A stretch of DNA of 14,837 bases from Acidobacteriota bacterium (GTDB taxonomy: Bacteria; Acidobacteriota; Terriglobia; Terriglobales; Acidobacteriaceae). Numbering within the stretch: position 1 is the first letter of the stretch; every line of letters starts with the position of its first letter. Below the pieces are notes generated by a model, which did no database searches, was not told the DNA's origin, and was given only the letters and a program-made list of their open reading frames with translations. This document shows, in pieces, positions 6,786-13,954 of this stretch. The stretch covers positions 1-14,837 of the forward strand of contig JAJYAE010000074.1 of assembly GCA_021779695.1 (NCBI GenBank), given 5' to 3'. Made by a program: the position numbers and the translations under genes.

Positions 6786-9700
6786 TTAGAACACGAACTT
6801 GCCACCGAGTTCGAGAGTACGGGAGTCGTATGCACCGACGATGGTACCGAAGTTGCTCGATCCATACGAGGTGCCTACGTTGTTCCACTCTGCGTGGTTG
6901 AAGGTGTTGAAGGACTCGAAGCGAAGCTCGAAGTGAGCGGCTTCACGAATTGCGAAGTTCTTGTACAGCGAGGTGGTGAAGTCCACGCGGCCAGGGAAGA
7001 CGATAGAGTCTCTGCCCGCGTTGCCGAAGCCCTGGTTCGGGGCGCCGTCCCACACAGGAATCGGGAAGCTGAACTGAGTCGTATCGAAGAACTGGCTCGC
7101 CTTCCCAATGTGATGCACCTTGCCGGAGACGTTTGGACGGTTGGTGTATCCGCCGCCGAGGCCGATGGAGTCATAGGACATGGAGACGCCGGGACCCTGG
7201 TAGTTGAGGGAGCCGGGGCCTGGCAGACCTGTTTCATCCACTGCGGTACCTGCGACCTGCCAGCCGCCGAGCATGGCGTGAAGCAGGCCGGAGCTCTTGG
7301 CGAAGATGGGCAGTTCGTAGATGTAGTTGATGTTGAGGATCTGACGGCGGTCCAGGTTACCAGACGCGCGGTCATACTTCAGGTTGAAGGGGTTGCTGAC
7401 GCCAGTGAGGTCAGAGCTGGTGAGGTCGATCTCGTGGGACCAGGTGTAGTCCACCTCGCCCGAGAGGCCCCAACGGTTCTGAATACGAACACCCGTCTGG
7501 AAGCCGTTGTAGTTTCCGTTGGTGTTGTTTTCCTGGTCGTTGATGCCGCTCCAGCCCTGATAGGTACGGTAAATGTTCAGGTTGGAGAGCGTCTGCGGCT
7601 GGCCGGCGTAGGTGTTCGGCACGTTCGGACCGCCAACTGGGGGTTGATAGATGCCCGTCCAGTTGCCGGTCGAGGCCGGGCAGATGTCGCCATTGCCCTT
7701 GGGACCCGCGCCTGCGTTGTAGTTGTTGCTGCCGTCACCGGCATCGCAACGGACGGCCATGTCGATGTTCAGAGGCAGGTTGTTGATGTTGCGCTCGATG
7801 TTCTGGTGCCATGCCAGGTTGCCGACGTACTGGACCACCCAGACGACCGAGGGGGTGATCTCACGCTGCACGCCGAGGCTGAACTGCGCCACGGCGGGGG
7901 CAGGGTAGCTGTGCGCCAGGCTGGTGACACCGGTGACGAAGACAGGCAAGCCGGATGCGGCAGCGTTGGAATTGTCATTCCAGCTGAGGCCCGGGCTGCT
8001 GAAGTAGGTGTTGCTGATGCCAGCGTTGTTGGCAAAGGGCGCGTTGGTGGCAGCGTTATAAATATCGTTGCCCTGCAAGCGCTCGTAGAAGGTGCCGAAG
8101 CCGCCGCGGAGAACGGTCTTGCCGTCGCCGAAGAGATCTTCAGAGAAGCCGACGCGGGGCTGCAGCGTACGATAGTCGTTGTTCACGAGACCGCGCGGGA
8201 AGCCGTTCTGGCCCGCGAGACCCATGCCATTGAGGTAGAACGAGGATCCCTGGTAGCTGTAGAGGCCCAGCGTATTGCTTCCAATCAAGTTGCCATTCCA
8301 CTGTGGAATCTGGCTCGACAGGAAGTTGGTGGGATCGAAGTTGGCAACGTCATTGTTGCGCTCCCAGGCGTGCGGCAGGGCATCATAACGAAGACCGAGC
8401 TGCAAGCTGAGGCGAGGTGTGACGTGCCAGTTGTCCATGGCGTACGCCGACGGCGTCTGGTTGACGTAGTGGCGGATGGGGGTGGCCTGGAACTGCCCGT
8501 AGCCGGTGCTCAGACCCATGAGCATATCCATGAAGCTGTCGCCGGAGAGCTGGCCGAAGTTGAAGGTTCCCTGCTGGTCACCGAACAACTGCTGGTTCTT
8601 GGTGTAGCGGTTGTAGCTAAAGCCGAACTTCATGGCGTGCTTGCCCTGGGTGTACGAGATGTCCACGCGGGGCTCGTAGTCCTGAGCGGCGTTGTGCCAC
8701 GGAGCCGAACCGGTATCCTCAGCCACGCTGTAGGGGCCGATATAGCCGATGCCCGGCAGCGAGTTCTTCGTCACCTTGAAGGACGGCGTCAGCGGATTGC
8801 TGGAGTTCCAACCGGAAGGCAGGTTGCCGGCGTTGCTGTTGATGATGTTGATGATATTGCCGTCGTAGTTCATGCTGGCTTCCACAAGCAGATTCGGATT
8901 GATGGTTCCGCTCAACTTGATGGCCGCGCTGTAGGACGGGTTTGAAAGTGTGCTGGTGATGGAGTTGTAACTTGCCCAGAGCCAGCCGAGCATGGGGAGG
9001 GCGTTGCCCTGCGTCACGCTGTCGTGGATGTAGTGGCCCAGGATCGCCCACTTGTCGTTGAACTTGTGGTCGATGCGGGCGATGTCGTCACGGACGTCGA
9101 TGGCGTTCGCCGGGTTGGAGACCACCTGGTCGATTGCCGTGTTGGTGGGCTTCGGAATGGCGGGGCTGGTGAGGTAGAGCATGCCGTTGTTGTCAAAGAG
9201 CTGATGCGGGATGATCGCATCGCCGTTGGCATTGGTGGCAAAGCCGCCCGCCGTACCGGGAGCTGCACCCGGGACCAGGCCCATGGGAGCCAGGACGTGC
9301 TGCGCGTAGTAGGAGTTGCCCGCAACGTTGGGAACCTTCAGCACGGTGTTTTTTGCGAAGGCCGGCGGAACATAGGCGAGGTCCTGACCCGCAGTCGGAC
9401 GATCGGCGTTGTCCAGAGTGTTCTGGACGTTGACGCCGGCGCCGGTGAGGATCTTGCGCCACTCTTCATTCCAGAAGAAGAAGGTCTTCTGGCGGTTGGT
9501 GTTGTAGACGTGCGGAATGAACAGCGGGCCGCCGATGTTGCCGCCAAAGATGTTGTAGTGGACGTCAGTCTTGCTGCCGGCGAGGTCCTGGATGGCGTTG
9601 TAGTTCGGCGTACGGTTGAACTCCCACAGTTCGCCGTGGAACTTCTGCGTGCCGCTCTTGAGCGAAAGGCTCATGGTGGCGCCCGAAGAAATACCGTAAT

Positions 9701-10394
9701 CCGGCGGATAGTTGGAGGTCATCATCGTGAACTCGGCGATGGCATCCTGCGAAGGCATGATGGCCATGCCGCCTGCGCCGCCGCGGTCATCCGACTCACC
9801 ACCGTCGATGAGCCAGATGTTGTGGCTTTCGCGAAGGCCGTTGACGCTGATTGAGAAGTTGGAGGCGACCGAAGTCGGCGTGTTGCTGGCGGGCAGGGCG
9901 GAACTGACGCCGAGGCCCAGAGCCGCGAGGGCTGCGAAGTTGCGGTTTTCCGTGGCGAGCTGCGTGATCTGCTGGGAGCTGATCAGCGTGCTGACGACGT
10001 TGGAGTCAGCTTGCACCGTCAGTGCATCGGCTTCCACCGTGACAGTCTGCGCTTCGGTACCCACCTGGAGCTTGACGTCTACGCGGAAAGTCATCGAGGT
10101 GTTTACCACGATTCCCTTCTGTTCGTAGGACTGGAAGCCCTTGGCGGTAACCTTCAAGTCGTAGTTCGCAGGATTCAGGCCGGCGAAATCGTAGAGACCT
10201 GTGTCGCTGCTGACGGTCGCCTTGGTAAAGCCCGTGGCCTGACTGGTGAGCGTGAGGGTCGCGCCTGGAACCACTGCTCCCGTCTGGTCTGTCACGATAC
10301 CCGTGATATCCGAGTTAGCCTGCGCAAACGCTCCTACGCAAGCCAGCACGAACAACACCGGTAACAGGAGGAACCTGTATCTCGTATGTCTCAT
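6786..10394 (-). CDS. Oar-like TonB-dependent outer-membrane receptor with carboxypeptidase-regulatory-like domain
   Basis: A 1,202-residue outer-membrane protein of the large TonB-dependent receptor family abundant in Acidobacteriota. Residues 1-25 are a signal peptide ending AFAQA. Residues about 28-108 form a CarboxypepD_reg-like beta-sandwich (ITGIVTDQTGAVVPGATLTLT...GLYDFAGLNPANYDLKVTAKGF). A plug domain follows (about 115-250), with NFSISVNGLRESHNIWLIDGG and DYGISSGATMSLSLKSGT, and then a barrel of about 950 residues. The protein ends ELGGKFVF, with the terminal Phe used for barrel assembly. The frame stays open upstream to 10616, but the ATG at 10394 is right: GGAAGG lies 4 nt before it and the signal peptide begins there. 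No canonical TonB box is obvious. The substrate is unknown; polysaccharides or peptides are likely. It has its own promoter, leader and terminator. Confidence 0.95.
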   Translation of the reverse strand: MRHTRYRFLLLPVLFVLACVGAFAQANSDITGIVTDQTGAVVPGATLTLTSQATGFTKATVSSDTGLYDFAGLNPANYDLKVTAKGFQSYEQKGIVVNTSMTFRVDVKLQVGTEAQTVTVEADALTVQADSNVVSTLISSQQITQLATENRNFAALAALGLGVSSALPASNTPTSVASNFSISVNGLRESHNIWLIDGGESDDRGGAGGMAIMPSQDAIAEFTMMTSNYPPDYGISSGATMSLSLKSGTQKFHGELWEFNRTPNYNAIQDLAGSKTDVHYNIFGGNIGGPLFIPHVYNTNRQKTFFFWNEEWRKILTGAGVNVQNTLDNADRPTAGQDLAYVPPAFAKNTVLKVPNVAGNSYYAQHVLAPMGLVPGAAPGTAGGFATNANGDAIIPHQLFDNNGMLYLTSPAIPKPTNTAIDQVVSNPANAIDVRDDIARIDHKFNDKWAILGHYIHDSVTQGNALPMLGWLWASYNSITSTLSNPSYSAAIKLSGTINPNLLVEASMNYDGNIINIINSNAGNLPSGWNSSNPLTPSFKVTKNSLPGIGYIGPYSVAEDTGSAPWHNAAQDYEPRVDISYTQGKHAMKFGFSYNRYTKNQQLFGDQQGTFNFGQLSGDSFMDMLMGLSTGYGQFQATPIRHYVNQTPSAYAMDNWHVTPRLSLQLGLRYDALPHAWERNNDVANFDPTNFLSSQIPQWNGNLIGSNTLGLYSYQGSSFYLNGMGLAGQNGFPRGLVNNDYRTLQPRVGFSEDLFGDGKTVLRGGFGTFYERLQGNDIYNAATNAPFANNAGISNTYFSSPGLSWNDNSNAAASGLPVFVTGVTSLAHSYPAPAVAQFSLGVQREITPSVVWVVQYVGNLAWHQNIERNINNLPLNIDMAVRCDAGDGSNNYNAGAGPKGNGDICPASTGNWTGIYQPPVGGPNVPNTYAGQPQTLSNLNIYRTYQGWSGINDQENNTNGNYNGFQTGVRIQNRWGLSGEVDYTWSHEIDLTSSDLTGVSNPFNLKYDRASGNLDRRQILNINYIYELPIFAKSSGLLHAMLGGWQVAGTAVDETGLPGPGSLNYQGPGVSMSYDSIGLGGGYTNRPNVSGKVHHIGKASQFFDTTQFSFPIPVWDGAPNQGFGNAGRDSIVFPGRVDFTTSLYKNFAIREAAHFELRFESFNTFNHAEWNNVGTSYGSSNFGTIVGAYDSRTLELGGKFVF

Positions 10395-10655
10395 GTGACC
10401 TTCCTTTTCAAGTTTGTACTGCTCACTTCGTTCGTGTTGTTGCTTCCCCGTCTGGTATGCATGAAGCCGATTGATGCACTTCCTGGACGTTGTGTGGAGT
10501 GTGGCATCCGGACTCGATGCTGGCGCTGCTGTGCGATGAAGCACACCAGGCGATCGCAGAAACTGCCGCCTGCGGCAGTTGCCATGATCGCTGCGCTGGT
10601 TTTGAACGACTTGCATTCAAATACATCGATTTTCCAGAAGCCCCTGAACAACAAC
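10395..10655 (-). other. About 260-nt 5' leader of the receptor mRNA
   Basis: If transcription starts just after the -10 box at 10662-10667, the receptor message has an untranslated leader of about 260 nt, long for a bacterial gene. It contains a perfect 9-bp inverted repeat at 10561-10580 and ends in a strong ribosome site (AAGGAAGG). No short upstream reading frame with a good start signal stands out. The leader extent is inferred from the promoter call. Confidence 0.4.
10561..10580. repeat. Perfect 20-nt inverted repeat in the receptor leader
   Basis: The arms AACTGCCGC (10561-10569) and GCGGCAGTT (10572-10580) are exact reverse complements around CT. The repeat lies 167-186 nt upstream of the receptor start codon, downstream of its predicted promoter. 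It is not followed by a T-tract on either strand, so it is not an intrinsic terminator. It could be a protein operator (roadblock) or a leader hairpin. Symmetry is seen; role is inferred. Confidence 0.55.
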
Positions 10656-10661
10656 CGTGCC

Positions 10662-10691
10662 ATTTAATGCGTGCCGCACAACAAATGTCAA
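10662..10691 (-). promoter_or_regulatory. Sigma-70-type promoter for the TonB-dependent receptor
   Basis: On the minus strand, a perfect -35 hexamer TTGACA (10691-10686) is followed after 18 nt by TTAAAT (10667-10662), which matches the -10 consensus at four of six positions. It is the best promoter-like pair upstream of the receptor, placing the start site near 10655. Confidence 0.55.
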
Positions 10692-10774
10692 GAAGAAAAT
10701 CCCTTTACTGAATCACTTGCTCTGCGGTTCAACCCTTCTTCACGGTCCAATCTCCAGGTTTCCGGCGATCGACC

Positions 10775-10795
10775 CCGGTGTTCATCTGACACCGG
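10775..10795. repeat. 7-bp inverted repeat CCGGTGT...ACACCGG
   Basis: The arms at 10775-10781 and 10789-10795 are exact reverse complements around a 7-nt loop and would fold as a small GC-rich hairpin on either strand. No T-tract follows. It lies between the two predicted minus-strand promoters, so it may be part of a structured transcript; the role is unknown. Confidence 0.4.
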
Positions 10796-10824
10796 CTAGC
10801 GGGGTTTATTTCGTCTGTTCCTAA

Positions 10825-10856
10825 CCCGTCAAGGCGCTCCTCAGTACCTTGACGGG
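10825..10856. repeat. Perfect 10-bp inverted repeat CCCGTCAAGG...CCTTGACGGG
   Basis: The arms at 10825-10834 and 10847-10856 are exact reverse complements around a 12-nt loop. The stem is stable, but no T-rich tract follows on either strand, so it does not look like a simple intrinsic terminator. It lies about 170 nt downstream of the promoter at 11032-11061 (minus strand) and could be a structural element of a transcript from there. Confidence 0.5.
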
Positions 10857-10978
10857 CACACTTGCTTCTTGCCCGGCTTCGCGTCCCCATGATCCGTAAA
10901 CGGAAGCCACATCGAGGGCCGATTCTCCAGAGATTTGGAGGAAGGGAAACCCCAAAATACATCTTTTGGAATTTTCCT

Positions 10979-10994
10979 GCTCAAACGTTTGAGC
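10979..10994. promoter_or_regulatory. LacI-family operator-like perfect palindrome
   Basis: GCTCAAACGTTTGAGC is a perfect 16-bp palindrome with the central AAACGTTT core and CG dyad typical of LacI/PurR/CcpA-family operators. It lies about 30-45 nt downstream of the predicted start of the minus-strand promoter at 11032-11061, a position suited to repression. It is nested in a wider repeat: CTGCTCAA (10977-10984) and TTGAGCAG (10998-11005). No LacI-family gene is in the window, so the regulator would be encoded elsewhere. Assignment is by resemblance. Confidence 0.5.
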
Positions 10995-11031
10995 TGCTTG
11001 AGCAGAAGCCATCAATGTCGAGACCGCAGTG

Positions 11032-11061
11032 ATTAAAAGCCCGCGAGACATAAATTGTCAA
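11032..11061 (-). promoter_or_regulatory. Strong sigma-70-like promoter with no clear gene directly behind it
   Basis: On the minus strand TTGACA (11061-11056) is followed after 18 nt by TTTAAT (11037-11032), matching eleven of twelve consensus bases. The architecture is the same as the receptor promoter 370 nt downstream (TTGACA-N18-TTAAAT). Transcription would start near 11025 and run toward the receptor, through the operator-like palindrome. Confidence 0.5.
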
Positions 11062-11240
11062 GAGGAAGTTAATGGACAGGATCGTCATTCTGCCTATTTG
11101 GAATGCCGCTCCTCCAACATGTTCATTTAATGGATCTTAACTATGTACTTATTGTCATCTTCGGAGCGGGGAACGGGGTGAGTGCACGGGATGGAGGGGG
11201 TGGATTGCGCAGCACCCGATGGGTGGCGACTTCCGAGGGG

Positions 11241-12089
11241 TCAGGCAGATGCGTCAGTCTGCCGAAAGAGGCTGCGCTCCCTGAGTTGATGAGCCACGAG
11301 CTCAAGAAGCTCTTCTGGCTTGACACCGGGGGGCGGTGTGACGCCGCACTTTTGCTGGATGGCGGCCGCGATGCGGCCGGCGAGTTGCTCTCTGGTTGCC
11401 ATGGGCAGGTCAATGCGGCGCGCAAAGAAGCCCTCCAGGACGGCCAGGTCGTCGGTGGTGAGGGGCGCTAAGGCGCCGGGAGGGAATGGGAGAAGCGACG
11501 GACGGGGGCTTCCCGGGGCGGAAACCGGAGTCTGTAGAGCGCTGAGGGGGCGCTTTGCAAGGTCTGCCCAGAGTGGGATCTGCCCTGGTTCATCGCGCAC
11601 GACCAGGGTTCCTGCCGCCAGGTCGCCGAGCCGCTGATGCTGGCGGTTGGCAAAGACTGCGATGGCGCCCACTGCGTAACAGAACGGAATCTGGTCAACG
11701 TAACGGATCAAGTTGCGCGCCATGGACTCGAAGAGGCCGATGGCCCGGCCGGAAGACTGAATGACGCGAATGCCTGCAATGCGCTTGCCCGGCGTTCGAC
11801 CATTCCAGAAGGCCTCAAAGAGAGTGAAATATCCCCAGTTGAGAGCAAAGATGGCAAAGACATAGAACGCAGCGGCCCACTGCGCGGAGCGCCTGGAAAA
11901 TGCGCCGAGCGCGGGACGCAGCAGCCAGGAGAGGAACGAGAGTGCGAGGACCGCGATCAGCCAGATGAGGCTGTCAAGCAGAAGAGCCGCGAAGCGGCTA
12001 CCGATGCCTGCGAGCGGCACCCGTATGGGCACGAGCTCGGGAGTATCGATGCTAAGCTGATCTGCATTCAGGTCTTTGCGCGACTCCAT
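11241..12089 (-). CDS. RDD-family membrane protein
   Basis: A 282-residue inner-membrane protein. The RDD domain (about 24-168) begins SRFAALLLDSLIW, carrying the family Arg (R32) and Asp (D39). It has hydrophobic helices at about 36-57, 72-95 and 135-148, the conserved NGRTPGKRIAGIRVI loop (96-110) and HQRLGDLAAGTLVV (151-164). A soluble cytosolic tail of about 110 residues rich in Pro and Ala follows, ending in a helical ELLELVAHQLRERSL segment. The molecular role of RDD proteins is mostly unknown; ion transport has been proposed for some. Its ATG interlocks with that of the divergent SpoIIM-like gene. The ribosome site AGAGGA, 8 nt upstream, lies inside that neighbour's coding sequence. 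RDD and SpoIIM-like genes often sit together, suggesting a shared membrane function. Confidence 0.9.
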   Translation of the reverse strand: MESRKDLNADQLSIDTPELVPIRVPLAGIGSRFAALLLDSLIWLIAVLALSFLSWLLRPALGAFSRRSAQWAAAFYVFAIFALNWGYFTLFEAFWNGRTPGKRIAGIRVIQSSGRAIGLFESMARNLIRYVDQIPFCYAVGAIAVFANRQHQRLGDLAAGTLVVRDEPGQIPLWADLAKRPLSALQTPVSAPGSPRPSLLPFPPGALAPLTTDDLAVLEGFFARRIDLPMATREQLAGRIAAAIQQKCGVTPPPGVKPEELLELVAHQLRERSLFRQTDASA

Positions 12090-13056
12090 GGCTCACGTCC
12101 TCTCAAACAGCTGGATTGGCAAGCGGCGACCGCACTGGGAGCGGCTGGAGCGGCTGCTGGCGCAGTTGGATCAGGGCGGGATTTCGCAACTGAGTCACGC
12201 GGAGCTGGAAGAGGTTGCGTTGCTTTACCGGCAGGTAGCGGCGGATCTCTCGGTGCTGCGAAGGGATGCGACGGCGCGTTCGTATGCGGACCATGTGAAT
12301 CAACTTCTCGCTCGGGCTCACCATATCATCTATTCGGGCCGAAGAACGAATGTCCGCTCGATGCTTTACTTTCTGCGTGACGATTACCCTGTCATCTTTC
12401 AGCGCCAGCTTCCGTTTGTGGCGTCGGCGCTGCTCTTCTCGACCGCGTGGGGCATGTTTGGCGCATTGCTCACGGCAGCGAGGCCGGAGTTCATGCGGCA
12501 CTTTGTGGGGCCGGCGATGATTGCCACGATGGAGCGCCACGAGATGTGGACGCGATCCGTGGTGAGCATTGCTCCCACGGCATCGAGCTACATCATGACC
12601 AATAACCTGACGGTAAGCTTTGCGATGTTTGCGGGTGGCATTGTCTTTGGGCTGGGCACGCTTTTCTATCTGTACGTCAACGGGATGATGCTGGGAGTCA
12701 TTGGAGCAGCGTGCCACCAGTATGCGATGTCGCTGGCGCTGTGGAGCTTTGTGGCGCCGCACGGCGCGCTTGAACTGCCCTCAATTCTCATCGCCGGCGG
12801 TGCGGGGCTTCGCCTGGGCGCAGCGATGCTGTTTCCCGGCACGATGCGGTGGCGGGAGTCCGTGGCGCTGGGCGGCCGGGACGCGACACAGTTGATCTCC
12901 GGTATTGTTCCGCTACTGGTGATTGCGGGACTTCTGGAGGGATTCTTCTCACCGTCTCATGCGCCGATCTGGCTCAAGTTCACGGTGGGGGGAGTTCTTT
13001 TTACACTGCTGCTCATCTGGCTTTTCCGGCCGGTGCACCGCACGGGGCGCATCTAA
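12088..13056 (+). CDS. Stage II sporulation protein M (SpoIIM)-like membrane protein
   Basis: A 322-residue polytopic membrane protein of the SpoIIM/DUF95 family, which is common in non-sporulating bacteria. The N-terminal soluble helical part (1-105) starts SWIGKRRPHWERLERLL and includes LLYRQVAADLSVLR, as is usual for the family. Membrane helices follow at about 108-130, 175-197, 198-216, 228-245, 270-287 and 297-314. The family signature PHGALELPSILIAGGAGLRLG lies at 224-244. The ATG at 12088 is the only start fitting the family N-terminus. It has no visible ribosome site and overlaps the start codon of the divergent RDD gene on a shared CATG, so it may be read leaderless or from a promoter inside the RDD gene. 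The CPBP gene follows after 7 nt, so the two form an operon. Biological role unknown. Confidence 0.9.
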   Translation: MAHVLSNSWIGKRRPHWERLERLLAQLDQGGISQLSHAELEEVALLYRQVAADLSVLRRDATARSYADHVNQLLARAHHIIYSGRRTNVRSMLYFLRDDYPVIFQRQLPFVASALLFSTAWGMFGALLTAARPEFMRHFVGPAMIATMERHEMWTRSVVSIAPTASSYIMTNNLTVSFAMFAGGIVFGLGTLFYLYVNGMMLGVIGAACHQYAMSLALWSFVAPHGALELPSILIAGGAGLRLGAAMLFPGTMRWRESVALGGRDATQLISGIVPLLVIAGLLEGFFSPSHAPIWLKFTVGGVLFTLLLIWLFRPVHRTGRI

Positions 13057-13063
13057 GGGAACC

Positions 13064-13954
13064 ATGCTCCCTCTGATACTGGCGCGACCGGCAGTGGTGT
13101 TTGCAGCGAGCCTGGCGTTGCTCCCGATGCTGGCCGCTGGAATCGTGCCTGAGCGATTTTGCGCCGCGGTGAAGGGGCTGCCCAGCACTGCACGCATCAT
13201 TGTGCCTGGCATGCTCTTTGTGCCCTATGCACTCACAGCGCTGGCAGTGGGACGCTTCTCTGCATACTGGCTTGCTGTGTATGCGCTGTTGCCGGTTTTC
13301 ATTGCGTGGATGACAGAGCAGGCCGCGAAATCGGACCCGGAACAGCGTGGCAACTGGCGCGACTACCTTCTGCTGGCGGGGCTGGGACTGGCGGTTGACC
13401 TGCGCTGGCTGGAGCCTGCATGGCCGAACGGCCTGACTGCCATGGGTAAGATGCTGCTGGTGGATGCGGGTATCTATGGCTTTCTGGGAGTGCGGCAACT
13501 GCGGGGTGTGGGTTTCGACATACGGCTGCGTCTGTCGGATCTTCGCATAGGACTGCGGGAGTTTCTCTATTACGCGCCAATTGCGATTCCTCTTGGTCTA
13601 CTGCTTGGATTCCTGCATTTCCGCGCAGGATGGCCCACGCTCAGCCAGTCGCTGGTGGCGTATCTGTTCACGTTCTTCTTTATTGCAATCCCGGAAGAGC
13701 TCTACTTCCGAGGATGGGTGCAGAATCTTCTGGAACGGCGCATGAGCCGCGGCTCTTCCTTGCTGATCACATCGGTCCTCTTTGGGCTGGCGCACTGGAA
13801 TAAGCGGACGACGAGCTTTAACTGGGAGTACGTATTGCTGGCGACGCTGGCGGGAATCTTCTATGGGCGTGCGTGGCGCGCGGAGAAGCGAGTGGGGGCA
13901 TCGGCGATTACGCATGCGACCGTGGATACGATGTGGTCGCTCTGGCTCAAGTGA
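13064..13954 (+). CDS. CPBP-family (Abi/CAAX-type) intramembrane metalloprotease
   Basis: A 296-residue polytopic membrane protein of the CPBP/Rce1 family. It has about eight hydrophobic segments. Conserved protease motifs are present: EELYFR (E211, E212, R216), FGLAH (H244) and HATVD (H284, D288; many members have Asn at the last position). In this family the glutamates and histidines form the catalytic and metal site for intramembrane proteolysis. The frame is open further upstream, but the ATG at 13064 is chosen because AAGGGA sits 3 nt before it. It starts 7 nt after the SpoIIM-like gene, implying cotranscription. The last 94 nt overlap the 3' end of the convergent gene at 13861-14646. 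The substrate is unknown; related proteins serve in bacteriocin immunity or membrane-protein processing. Confidence 0.9.
   Translation: MLPLILARPAVVFAASLALLPMLAAGIVPERFCAAVKGLPSTARIIVPGMLFVPYALTALAVGRFSAYWLAVYALLPVFIAWMTEQAAKSDPEQRGNWRDYLLLAGLGLAVDLRWLEPAWPNGLTAMGKMLLVDAGIYGFLGVRQLRGVGFDIRLRLSDLRIGLREFLYYAPIAIPLGLLLGFLHFRAGWPTLSQSLVAYLFTFFFIAIPEELYFRGWVQNLLERRMSRGSSLLITSVLFGLAHWNKRTTSFNWEYVLLATLAGIFYGRAWRAEKRVGASAITHATVDTMWSLWLK

Larger units (their letters stand above)
10740..11240. other. Gene-poor intergenic block rich in inverted repeats
   Basis: These 500 nt between the receptor promoter and the RDD gene hold no gene I can support. A minus-strand frame at 10821-11051 would encode 76 residues starting like a signal peptide (MSRGLLITAVSTLMASAQA), but it has no ribosome site, and a good promoter overlaps its first codons, so transcripts from that promoter would start inside it. 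It could be the remnant of a lost secreted-protein gene. The block contains a promoter (11032-11061), a LacI-type palindrome (10979-10994), a 10-bp inverted repeat (10825-10856) and a 7-bp one (10775-10795). The part at 11062-11240 shows only AT-rich sequence and a G-rich run. Confidence 0.5.

Noticed and set aside
6696..8945. A 749-codon open frame on the plus strand, antisense to the receptor gene
   Set aside because: It lies wholly opposite a clear receptor gene with signal peptide, domains and terminal Phe. Its translation is a monotonous Val/Ala/Glu/Arg mixture with no motif, as expected from the GC-rich complement of a coding strand.
10395..10616. N-terminal extension of the receptor frame to 10616
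   Set aside because: The added 74 residues have no signal peptide, while the internal ATG at 10394 has an excellent ribosome site and starts a textbook signal peptide.
10875..10887. Minus-strand GGGACGCGAAGCC resembling the GGGACGCAAAGCC core of GEMM-I cyclic-di-GMP riboswitches
   Set aside because: The required 5' GGCAAACC-type segment with its tetraloop hairpin and the 3' GGGGUUACC-type half are absent at the right spacing, and one base of the tetraloop core differs. The match is probably chance.
11198..11217. GGGTG...CACCC inverted repeat just past the RDD stop as a terminator
   Set aside because: The arms are only 5 bp and no T-tract follows on the minus strand.
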